A stretch of 6,008 nt of DNA from Phycisphaeraceae bacterium. GTDB taxonomy: Bacteria > Planctomycetota > Phycisphaerae > Phycisphaerales > Phycisphaeraceae. Shown piece after piece: positions 1 through 4,849 of the stretch; within the stretch, counting starts at the first letter, position 1; each line of letters begins with the position of its first letter. The translations under genes and the position numbers were made by a program. The stretch is from assembly GCA_020850375.1 (NCBI GenBank), contig JADZET010000112.1, forward strand, positions 1-6,008. Direction: 5' to 3'. The notes below the pieces were generated by a model that saw nothing but the letters and a program-made list of their open reading frames with translations, did no database searches and was not told the origin of the DNA.

Positions 1-2
1 AT

Positions 3-308
3 TACATCAGCGACGCGGAGATGAGCAAGCACGACGCGGGGCTGGCGGGGATCGTGATCACCAGCCACCGGCTGATCTTCCACAAATATCACAGCCACGG
101 GGAGATCTCGCTCAATGAGGAGGCGTCGCTCATCGTGCGGCGGAGCGGGATCACGGCGACGATCTCGGTGGAGAACGCCTCGGGGCGGTACAAGCTTGGG
201 AAGTTGAGCGCCAAGGACGTGGCGACGCTGATCGACGCGATGAGCCATGCGCCGAAGATCAGGCTGACGGTGACGACGGCGGAGGCGAGCCCGGAGGCGG
301 GGGGGTAA
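3..308 (+). CDS. C-terminal part of an unidentified protein, possibly PH-like fold (5' truncated)
   Basis: The reading frame is already open at the left edge (YISDAE precedes the first ATG at 21) and ends with TAA at 306-308, so the gene very probably starts outside the window; the ATG at 21 has no ribosome binding site. The visible part has alternating beta-strand-like stretches: GIVITSHRLIFHKY, then a His-Gly-Glu-Ile turn, then SLIVRRSGITATISV and SGRYKLGKL. It closes with a helix (SAKDVATLIDAM) and a low-complexity Ala/Glu/Gly tail. A run of strands starting with TSxRLIFHK and ending in one helix recalls bacterial PH-like domains, but this is an impression of fold, not a family match. Codon use is strongly G/C-biased like the right flank, so it belongs to the host background. 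Function unknown. Confidence 0.65.
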   Translation, partial: YISDAEMSKHDAGLAGIVITSHRLIFHKYHSHGEISLNEEASLIVRRSGITATISVENASGRYKLGKLSAKDVATLIDAMSHAPKIRLTVTTAEASPEAGG

Positions 309-329
309 GGGTGGGAGTGGCCGCCAGGG

Positions 330-335
330 TATATT
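330..335 (+). promoter_or_regulatory. Possible -10 element (TATATT) for the MNT gene
   Basis: TATATT matches the sigma-70 -10 consensus at five of six positions and is a rare A/T-rich spot in a G/C-rich gap. It lies about 60 bp before the TTG start at 394. No recognisable -35 hexamer lies 16-18 bp upstream, so this is a weak call. Confidence 0.25.
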
Positions 336-382
336 CACGGGACGGCTGATTGATATGCTGTCTCGGAATGGACAGGCCGGCC

Positions 383-387
383 GGAGG
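383..387 (+). promoter_or_regulatory. Shine-Dalgarno GGAGG that decides the MNT start
   Basis: GGAGG (followed by TG) sits 6 nt before an in-frame TTG at 394. The upstream in-frame ATG at 355 has no such site, and the 13 residues it would add fall outside the usual MNT domain. The TTG start is therefore preferred. Confidence 0.6.
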
Positions 388-393
388 TGTCAG

Positions 394-714
394 TTGATCG
401 ACAGTTCCATCATCGAAAGAGCAGCGAGAGCATTGCTTGAGGCTGCCCCGGTGGGGTCACAGGTGATCCTCTTTGGTTCATATGCGCGGGGCGACGCTCA
501 CGGGCGCAGCGACGTGGATTTTCTGGTCGTCGAGCCCGAGGTTCAAGACAAGCAGGCGGAGATGGTGAGGTTGGCGGAGGTGTTGCGGCCGCTGCGTCTG
601 CCGGCGGACGTGCTGGTGACGAGCCAGGAGCGGTTCGAGTATTGGCGGCAGACGCCCAACACGCTGATCCACCGGGCGGCGAGGGAAGGCAAGGTGTATG
701 GACAGGTCGCGTGA
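394..714 (+). CDS. Minimal nucleotidyltransferase (MNT), antitoxin-type
   Basis: A 106-residue protein of the MNT branch of the polymerase-beta nucleotidyltransferase fold. The signature GSYARG (about residues 28-33) is followed by SDVDFLV with two metal-binding aspartates (D40 and D42). A third acidic residue sits in PADVLV (D72), so the active site looks complete. Length and motif order are normal for MNT proteins paired with HEPN toxins; in characterised MntA/HepT pairs the MNT protein AMPylates the toxin to neutralise it. The TTG start is chosen because of a GGAGG 6 nt upstream; an alternative ATG at 355 would add 13 residues. The last 17 bp overlap the start of a HEPN-like frame at 698, the usual coupled layout. 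That partner appears truncated, so this may now be an orphan antitoxin or may serve another HEPN protein. It is far too short for a CD-NTase. Confidence 0.85.
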   Translation: MIDSSIIERAARALLEAAPVGSQVILFGSYARGDAHGRSDVDFLVVEPEVQDKQAEMVRLAEVLRPLRLPADVLVTSQERFEYWRQTPNTLIHRAAREGKVYGQVA

Positions 715-811
715 ATTCGCCCGGGAATTGCTGGGTAGGATGAGGGGCGACGACGCCCGCGGAGACGCGCCCATTGCTAACATGGGGACGACTGGTTGTT
801 CTTCAATTTGA
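698..811 (+). pseudogene. Truncated HEPN-domain toxin gene (5' remnant)
   Basis: An ATG at 698 overlaps the end of the MNT gene by 17 bp, the usual spacing for MNT-HEPN pairs. It reads MDRSREFARELLGR followed by a short acidic and basic stretch, similar to the first helix of HEPN proteins. The frame ends at TGA 809-811 after 37 codons, while HEPN toxins are normally over 100 residues. The second half with the catalytic RxxxxH motif is absent, and I could not find it after the central island. HEPN-like sequence seems to stop around 780, where base composition turns A/T-rich; the last residues (about MGTTGCSSI) probably come from foreign DNA. The HEPN assignment rests on position and about 25 residues, so a short unrelated ORF remains possible. 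Confidence 0.5.
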
Positions 812-841
812 CTTAGGTTGCGCTCTTGTGCATTCTTATTG

Positions 842-870
842 TTTTCACGTTTTGGTCTTTCTACGCTAAT
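842..870 (+). promoter_or_regulatory. Candidate sigma-70-type promoter of the HTH-HTH-TIR operon
   Basis: TTTTCA at 842-847 and GCTAAT at 865-870 are separated by 17 bp, and each matches four of six consensus positions. Transcription would begin near 877, giving a leader of about 30 nt before the GTG at 908. A second -35-like TTGACT lies at 808-813 but has only a poor partner (CATTCT at 831). This is the only stretch of island DNA upstream of the first gene. Confidence 0.35.
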
Positions 871-894
871 GTTGTTTTGCTGCCGGCAAGATAC

Positions 895-900
895 GGAGGT
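895..900 (+). promoter_or_regulatory. Shine-Dalgarno GGAGGT that decides the first HTH gene start
   Basis: GGAGGT ends 7 nt before GTG 908. This favours GTG 908 over the upstream in-frame starts TTG 818 and ATG 869, whose added residues are Cys/Phe/Leu-rich and overlap the likely promoter, and over TTG 905, which is too close. Confidence 0.65.
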
Positions 901-907
901 CCGTTTG

Positions 908-1156
908 GTGGAAGGCTTGAAGGAGACCGATTGGCTCGCTGTTGTCGCCCGTTGTTTGGCCTATTTGTGTTTGAAGCATTCGGGGCTTAGTGACGAAAAG
1001 AAGCTTGAACAGTCAGCATTCCTGGAAAGACTTGGCCTTCCTATTGAGGATCGTGCAGGAATAGCTGGCAGTACCGCCGCTTCTCTTCGCGAATTAACTC
1101 GTCTCGCAAAGAAGAAGAAAGGACCAAAGGTCAATGGAAAGCGCAAGGGACAGTAG
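908..1156 (+). CDS. Small basic helix-turn-helix protein 1 (sigma region 4-like)
   Basis: An 82-residue protein with no family I can name. Residues about 9-35 form a helical, partly hydrophobic segment (WLAVVARCLAYLCLK) ending in a charged stretch. Residues about 36-66 read as a helix-turn-helix of sigma-70 region 4 type: FLERLGLPIEDRAGIAG, then STAASLRELTRLAKK as a possible recognition helix. The C-terminal 15 residues are almost all Lys, Arg and Gly, fitting nucleic-acid contact. It lines up with the next protein across helix, HTH and basic tail, suggesting the two are diverged paralogues. GTG is chosen as start for its GGAGGT 7 nt upstream. It is first in a tight operon and overlaps the next gene by 23 bp. 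No enzymatic motif is present. A DNA-binding regulator, RNA polymerase-interacting protein or sensor partner of the TIR protein are all open possibilities. Confidence 0.7.
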   Translation: MEGLKETDWLAVVARCLAYLCLKHSGLSDEKKLEQSAFLERLGLPIEDRAGIAGSTAASLRELTRLAKKKKGPKVNGKRKGQ

Positions 1157-1400
1157 CAGATCGAATGAGCCGACCGGTCGTATGACCGAATTTGAAATGA
1201 AGCTTTTAAGACTTCTCGGCCTGATGCTTGTTCAGGAGCGGCAACAAGCTGAGCAGATTAGGTTGTTGGGGCGAGTCGGTTTCAAGGCTCCAGAAATCGC
1301 ATCCATGCTAGAAACCACGAGTAACACAGTAAGTGTCACTCTATCGAAGCAGCGCAGAAACAACGGCGAAAACAAGACGCGTCGGCGCAAGCGAAAGTAA
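1134..1400 (+). CDS. Small basic helix-turn-helix protein 2 (sigma region 4-like)
   Basis: An 88-residue protein whose middle is a clear sigma-70 region 4-like helix-turn-helix. The segment LLGRVGFKAPEIASMLE (about 44-60) is the first part, and TTSNTVSVTLSKQRR (about 61-75) is the recognition helix. The 'GF.x.EIA..L.TT.NTVSV.LS..R' pattern is typical of sigma-factor-like HTH proteins. A Leu-rich helix (residues 22-38) precedes it, and a strongly basic tail ends in KTRRRKRK. It lacks region 2, so it is not a complete sigma factor. The gene overlaps the previous one by 23 bp and ends 6 bp before the TIR start, implying coupled translation. ATG 1134 has an AAGG close upstream; in-frame ATGs at 1182 and 1197 would remove up to 21 poorly structured residues and are possible. 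It probably binds DNA and controls its operon, or works with the first HTH protein. Confidence 0.8.
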   Translation: MESARDSSRSNEPTGRMTEFEMKLLRLLGLMLVQERQQAEQIRLLGRVGFKAPEIASMLETTSNTVSVTLSKQRRNNGENKTRRRKRK

Positions 1401-1406
1401 TCGAGA

Positions 1407-2303
1407 ATGGCTCGGATCAACGCCAGATTATTGTTGAAGATTATTGGCAAGACCGGCTTGAGTAAGAGTCAGGTATACGCCAGAATTCAGCAGATTGCCA
1501 ATGCAGAAGCCCTTCCAAATGATTTGGCGGCCATAAAGCTAGCTGCACAACACGGTATCTCTATCAACAAGTATGCGGATCCCGCACAATTGTCACAGCT
1601 TCGATATGCGGGTAGCCCTGTTGCTCCGCCTGCATCGGGATCTCCCCCGTCAACCACTTATCCTTCAGCAAATAGCAGGGCACCTAAGAATCTTAATCAC
1701 CGATACCGAAGGAAGCGACCCAACAAAGTGTTTGTTGTGCATGGTCGTGACGAACATGCCAGGCAGGCAATTTACGCATTTCTTCGTGCTATTGGCATTC
1801 AGCCGATTGAGTGGATGTCTGCTTTGTCCATGAGTAAGAAGGCAGCTCCATACATTAGTGATGTCTTGGAGAAGGCGTTCGCTAATGCGCGCGCAATCGT
1901 GGTCCTTCTTACGCCTGATGACTTGGTGGAATTAAGGCCAGATCTGGCGACATCTACAGACAAGCCAAATGAGAGCATACGTACAGGGCAGGCACGCCCC
2001 AATGTCCTTTTTGAAGCTGGAATGGCGTTCGCGATTCATCCGGATCAAACGTTGTTGGTTCAGCTGGGAAATGTCAAAGAATTTAGTGATGTTGCTGGCC
2101 GCCATATTGTCCATTTGAGTAATGATTTCGACAGGCGGTCTGAATTTGCCACGAAGCTTGTCAATGCGGGATGTGACGTCGATACGTCGGGGACTGACTG
2201 GATGAAAATTGGTGATTTTGCAGATCCAATGACGCGCGTTCCAAGCAAGAAGATAAGCGAACGCAAAGTGAAAGGTAAGCATAGGCCACGGTTCGCCCAA
2301 TAA
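1407..2303 (+). CDS. TIR-like effector (Cap12/Pycsar TIR family) with extra N-terminal domain
   Basis: A 298-residue protein. Residues about 107-272 match the TIR-like nucleotide-binding family found in CBASS Cap12 and Pycsar effectors. They contain VFVVHGRDE (108-116), the PIEW segment (133-136), YISDVLEKAF (149-158), AIVVLLTPDD (163-172), QARPNVLFEAGMA (195-207) and a final DWMKIGDF. E203 in the NVLFEAGMA motif is the conserved glutamate, catalytic for NAD cleavage in active bacterial TIR enzymes. The domain looks complete, so NAD hydrolysis leading to growth arrest or cell death is the likely, untested, activity. Residues 1-66 form a separate helical domain with an HTH-like stretch (GLSKSQVYARI). 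A Pro/Ser/Gly linker (about 67-95) and a basic patch (RYRRKRPNK) join it to the TIR. No membrane segment, STING or SAVED sensor domain is visible, and no cyclase is adjacent. It follows the HTH2 gene by 6 bp, so it is probably co-transcribed, with activation through its N-terminal domain or the HTH partners. Confidence 0.88.
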   Translation: MARINARLLLKIIGKTGLSKSQVYARIQQIANAEALPNDLAAIKLAAQHGISINKYADPAQLSQLRYAGSPVAPPASGSPPSTTYPSANSRAPKNLNHRYRRKRPNKVFVVHGRDEHARQAIYAFLRAIGIQPIEWMSALSMSKKAAPYISDVLEKAFANARAIVVLLTPDDLVELRPDLATSTDKPNESIRTGQARPNVLFEAGMAFAIHPDQTLLVQLGNVKEFSDVAGRHIVHLSNDFDRRSEFATKLVNAGCDVDTSGTDWMKIGDFADPMTRVPSKKISERKVKGKHRPRFAQ

Positions 2304-2349
2304 TTGACGATTAGGCCAAACTGTGGTGGCTTGTCTCTGAGGTATTCGT

Positions 2350-3945
2350 TTACGGCTGCTGATCGTCCTCGGGTAGGTCGTCTTCGGTTAGGTCTTCGGC
2401 GTCGGGGAGGGTGTCGGCGTCGTCGGGGGAGTCGGCGGCGAGTTCTTCGGCTTGCTCGGCTTGGAGTTGTTCGAGTTCGTGGGCGAGTTGGCGGATGTCG
2501 GCGTCGGGGCTGGGTCCCGTGGATGAAGCGCGGGTGCCGCCACCCCCGGAAGTCGGGCCGGTGGCGCTTTGGCCGCGGCCGCGAGTAATGAGGCGGATGG
2601 GGACTTCGCTGAAGGGAACGACGTCGCGCAGGCGGTTGAGGAAGAATCGTTCCCAGTGCTGGTCGAAGAGCTCGGGGTTGTTGACCCAGAGGCCCAGGGT
2701 CGGGGGATGCACGGCCACCTGGGCGGCGTAGTAGATCTTGGGACGCTTGCCGGCCTTGGCGGAGGGCAGGGCGCCGTCGGCGAGGACCTGCTCGATCATG
2801 CGGTTGAGTTCGCCGGTGGTGATGCGGTGGCCGGCCTGCTGGTGCAGGTTCAGGGCCATGGCCAGGAGGTCGCGGACGCCCTCGTTCTTGTGGGCGCTGA
2901 CGAAGGCGGCCGGGGCGAAGGCCAAGCCCTTAAGTTCCTTGTCTAGGTACTTGAGGTACTCGTCCTTGGTGTGTGTTTCCTCGACGAGGTCCCACTTGTT
3001 GATGACCACGACGGTGGGCTTGTGGTGCTTGAGCAGCTCGTTGATGATCTGCCGATCGACCTGGCTGGTGGCGAGGGTGGCGTCGATGAGGAGGATGGCG
3101 ACGTCGGCTCGGCGGAGCGAGCGCAGGGAGCGGTGGTGGGAGTAGAACTCGACGTCGCCGTCGAGGCTCTTGAACTTGCGCAGGCCGGCGGTGTCGATGG
3201 CGGTGATGGATTTGCCGTTGACCTCGAAGCGGACGTCGACCGAGTCGCGGGTGGTGCCGGGCTTCTCGCTGACGATGACGCGGTCTTGGCCGGCCAGGGC
3301 GTTGACGAGGGTGCTCTTGCCGGCGTTGCGTTTGCCGAGGATGGCGAGCAGGACGCCGGCGTCGGCGGATTTGCCGTGGTCCTGGGCGAGGAGGTCGGGC
3401 CGGTCGAGCAGGGCCTGGCGGACGGCGTGGATGAGTTCGAACTTGTGGTAGCCGCTGGTGGCCGAGACGAGCAGGGGCGGGCCGAAGCCCAGGCGGGCGG
3501 CCTCGGCGGCGCCGGGCTCGTGGGACTGGGCGTCGACCTTGTTGGCGACGAGGATGACGGGGATGGGCTTATGGCCCTTGGCGGGTCGGGGGAGGGTGGT
3601 GCGGAGGAGCTGGGCGACGGCCTGGTCGAGGGGGAGGATGCCGGTCTGGGCGTCGATGATGAACAGGACCATGGAGGCCTCGGCGAGTGCCTGGGCGATC
3701 TGACGTTCGACCTCGGTGGTCAGGTCCTGGACGTCCTCGATGCCGTGGCCGCCGGTGTCGACGAGTTCGACGCGGAGGGCGGGATCTTTCGCGTCCGGGC
3801 CTGGGAGGTCGGCCCAGGCGCTGATGCGGTCGCGTGTGACGCCGGGGGTGGGGTCGACGATGCTGACGCGCCTTGCGGCGAGCATGTTCAGGAGGCTGGA
3901 CTTGCCCACGTTGGGCCGGCCGACGATGGCGATCTTGGGGGGCAT
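2350..3945 (-). CDS. der: Ribosome-assembly GTPase Der (EngA), tandem G domains
   Basis: A 531-residue essential GTPase needed for 50S subunit maturation. Two G domains lie in tandem. The first has GRPNVGKSS (9-17), GVTRDR (35-40), DTGG (63-66), NKVD (135-138) and SAT (161-163). The second has GKRNAGKST (204-212), TTRD (231-234), DTAG (251-254), NKWD (316-319) and SAH (350-352). A KH-like domain follows (about 365-456; VNNPELF, VPIRLITRGR). The final 75 residues are an added Gly/Ser-rich then Glu/Asp-rich tail, making it longer than the usual 440-490. The ATG at 3945 puts the first P-loop at residue 9, as in the family; an in-frame GTG at 3999 would add an atypical 18-residue leader. Its stop is 46 bp from the convergent TIR gene. 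A strong hairpin and one copy of an 11-base motif lie between it and the upstream gene. The second P-loop (GKRNAGKS) departs from the usual GRPNVGKS but keeps the critical GKS. Confidence 0.95.
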   Translation of the reverse strand: MPPKIAIVGRPNVGKSSLLNMLAARRVSIVDPTPGVTRDRISAWADLPGPDAKDPALRVELVDTGGHGIEDVQDLTTEVERQIAQALAEASMVLFIIDAQTGILPLDQAVAQLLRTTLPRPAKGHKPIPVILVANKVDAQSHEPGAAEAARLGFGPPLLVSATSGYHKFELIHAVRQALLDRPDLLAQDHGKSADAGVLLAILGKRNAGKSTLVNALAGQDRVIVSEKPGTTRDSVDVRFEVNGKSITAIDTAGLRKFKSLDGDVEFYSHHRSLRSLRRADVAILLIDATLATSQVDRQIINELLKHHKPTVVVINKWDLVEETHTKDEYLKYLDKELKGLAFAPAAFVSAHKNEGVRDLLAMALNLHQQAGHRITTGELNRMIEQVLADGALPSAKAGKRPKIYYAAQVAVHPPTLGLWVNNPELFDQHWERFFLNRLRDVVPFSEVPIRLITRGRGQSATGPTSGGGGTRASSTGPSPDADIRQLAHELEQLQAEQAEELAADSPDDADTLPDAEDLTEDDLPEDDQQP

Positions 3946-3994
3946 GAGGGGTCTCGGACGAGGCAACGTGGGGATTCGATCTGGTGGAACATCG

Positions 3995-4020
3995 CACACA
4001 GCCCTTCGGGGCGCTGTGTG
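3995..4020. repeat. Strong hairpin with UUCG-type loop upstream of der
   Basis: CACACAGCCC (3995-4004) pairs with 4009-4020 around a TTCG loop: ten base pairs with one two-base bulge (4013-4014). It lies 50 bp upstream of the der start and 59 bp after the stop of the preceding minus-strand gene. No T-run follows on either strand, so it is not a standard intrinsic terminator. It could be an mRNA-stabilising or attenuating structure in the der leader. Confidence 0.6.
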
Positions 4021-4078
4021 GCACCCAACTTAGACTACCAGAGTCAACTTCCGGGGGCGGGGCGGTTCCGGGGGGAGG

Positions 4079-4714
4079 TTAGCGCATGACCCAGGTGGTG
4101 TCGAGGGGGAGGACTTCCTGGAGCTGGGGGGAAGGGGGCTTGCCGGGCAGGCCGTAGCGGAGCATGAGCGCCTTGCGGAGCAGGACGGGCTGCTGGGTCA
4201 GGGGGTTCTGGACCTCGGCGGTCTCGCCGCTGAGGCCCTGGACGAAGACGGTGACTTGGCCGACGTCGTGGTTGAACTCGGGCCAGACGATGACGGACTC
4301 GCGGGCCTGGTCCTCGCCGGGCAGGAGCTGGCCGATGATCTCGACGGGGGTTTGCAGGAGGGGATTGCCCTGGCGTTGGCGGATGGCCTCGAAGACGCGC
4401 GGGGGCACGGCGCTGCCGGCGGGGATGATGTCGCCCTCGTCGGTGGCGATGGCGACGTCGGGGAGGAAGAGTCGCTGCTGGTCGGTGTTGTTGACGACCT
4501 TGTAGGGGAGGTACCAGTACCAGTGGGTCAGGCCCTGGAGGTCGTCGACGGCGATGGGCTGGGGCTTGCCGTAGGTGAACTCGAGCTGCCAGGCGCGGGG
4601 TGCGGCGGCGGGCTCGGGGTAGGCTTGGGCGGGGGTGAGCCAGAGGGCCATGACGGCCACGGCGATGAGGGCGCCCAGCCCCGATTGGATCGCTCGGTCA
4701 GTCGTGCCAGCCAC
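4079..4714 (-). CDS. Exported protein of unknown function
   Basis: A 211-residue protein starting at GTG 4714, chosen because GGGAGG lies 4 nt upstream and because residues 1-31 then form a good signal peptide: polar and Arg start, hydrophobic core LGALIAVAVMALWL, cleavage likely after AQA (29-31). The in-frame ATG at 4846 would add 44 low-quality residues reaching across the promoter. The mature part looks like a beta-rich extracytoplasmic domain: WQLEFTYGKPQPI, HWYWYLPYKVVNNT, FLPDVAIATDEG, then GQLLPGE, VIVWPEFNHDV and VFVQGLSGETAEV, ending with LLRKALMLRYGLPG. The order YWY..Y.V.N.T ... GE ... W ... GLSGE ... LRK resembles conserved hypothetical exported proteins I associate with planctomycetes; no function is known to me. 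There are no catalytic triads, lipobox or transmembrane anchor beyond the signal peptide. It is transcribed divergently from the acetyltransferase gene and may be co-oriented with der. Confidence 0.85.
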   Translation of the reverse strand: MAGTTDRAIQSGLGALIAVAVMALWLTPAQAYPEPAAAPRAWQLEFTYGKPQPIAVDDLQGLTHWYWYLPYKVVNNTDQQRLFLPDVAIATDEGDIIPAGSAVPPRVFEAIRQRQGNPLLQTPVEIIGQLLPGEDQARESVIVWPEFNHDVGQVTVFVQGLSGETAEVQNPLTQQPVLLRKALMLRYGLPGKPPSPQLQEVLPLDTTWVMR

Positions 4715-4718
4715 GGGA

Positions 4719-4724
4719 CCTCCC
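4719..4724 (-). promoter_or_regulatory. Shine-Dalgarno GGGAGG of the exported-protein gene
   Basis: On the minus strand GGGAGG is followed by TCCC and the GTG start at 4714. This supports the short start that yields a proper signal peptide. Confidence 0.6.
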
Positions 4725-4761
4725 TGGATAAAAGAGTGCGTTTGGTCTTTCCCCCGATCAG

Positions 4762-4790
4762 ATTCTAAGATGCCAGCCGTCCAAATCCAA
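4762..4790 (-). promoter_or_regulatory. Candidate promoter of the exported-protein gene
   Basis: On the minus strand TTGGAT (4790-4785) and TAGAAT (4767-4762) are 17 bp apart. The -10 matches five of six consensus positions and the -35 three of six. Transcription would start near 4755, about 40 nt before the GTG. Copies of the 11-base CCCCCGGAAGT motif lie directly upstream of the -35, where an activator would bind. Confidence 0.45.
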
Positions 4791-4794
4791 GTCC

Positions 4795-4816
4795 CCCCCG
4801 GAAGTCCCCCGGAAGT
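4795..4816. repeat. Tandem pair of the 11-base motif CCCCCGGAAGT
   Basis: Two exact head-to-tail copies (4795-4805, 4806-4816) sit in the divergent intergenic region. Further exact copies occur at 2543-2553 in the same orientation, inside der, and at 4047-4057 and 4870-4880 in the opposite orientation (ACTTCCGGGGG). The copies at 4806-4817 and 4869-4880 extend to 12 bases and form an inverted pair around the acetyltransferase start. It could be an operator or a short dispersed repeat; the function is unknown. Confidence 0.7.
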
Positions 4817-4849
4817 TACGCCGGTTGTCTGTGAGGGTTGGTCCATAAA

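Larger units (their letters stand above)
785..2345. other. A/T-rich, probably horizontally acquired three-gene island
   Basis: The stretch differs visibly from both flanks in base composition and codon choice: many TTG, TGT, AAA and AAT codons, against G/C-ending codons outside. Hand counts give 27 of 60 G+C at 2041-2100 and 41 of 60 at 3301-3360 in der. On the left it abuts an apparently broken HEPN gene; on the right it stops just before the der stop codon. There is no transposase, integrase, tRNA or clear terminal repeat. Flanking sequences share only a loose likeness (AATTTGACTTAGG at 805-817, AATTGACGATTAGG at 2302-2315), so the entry mechanism is unknown. Boundaries are approximate to tens of bases. 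Confidence 0.6.

Noticed and set aside
818..907. Longer N-terminus for the first HTH protein from TTG 818 or ATG 869
   Set aside because: The extra residues are Cys/Phe/Leu-rich, would cover the likely promoter, and lack a ribosome binding site, whereas GTG 908 has GGAGGT at good spacing.
1134..1400. Calling the second HTH protein a sigma factor
   Set aside because: Only a region 4-like HTH is present; there is no region 2 for core binding and -10 melting.
394..2303. Reading the nucleotidyltransferase plus TIR protein as a CBASS or Pycsar system
   Set aside because: The nucleotidyltransferase is a 106-residue MNT, far smaller than a CD-NTase. It is G/C-rich like the flank and paired with a HEPN-like start, and it is separated from the TIR operon by a composition break and its own signals. 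Pycsar cyclases are a different fold and none is present.
2313..2332. Terminator between the TIR gene and der (AGGCCA pairing with TGGCTT)
   Set aside because: The stem is six pairs with one G-U, the loop is eight bases and there is no T-run on the plus strand.
2971..4089. Long plus-strand open frame opposite der, rich in Gly, Asp and Val
   Set aside because: It is antisense to a fully motif-supported Der, has low-complexity composition and no domain; such frames are common opposite G/C-rich genes.
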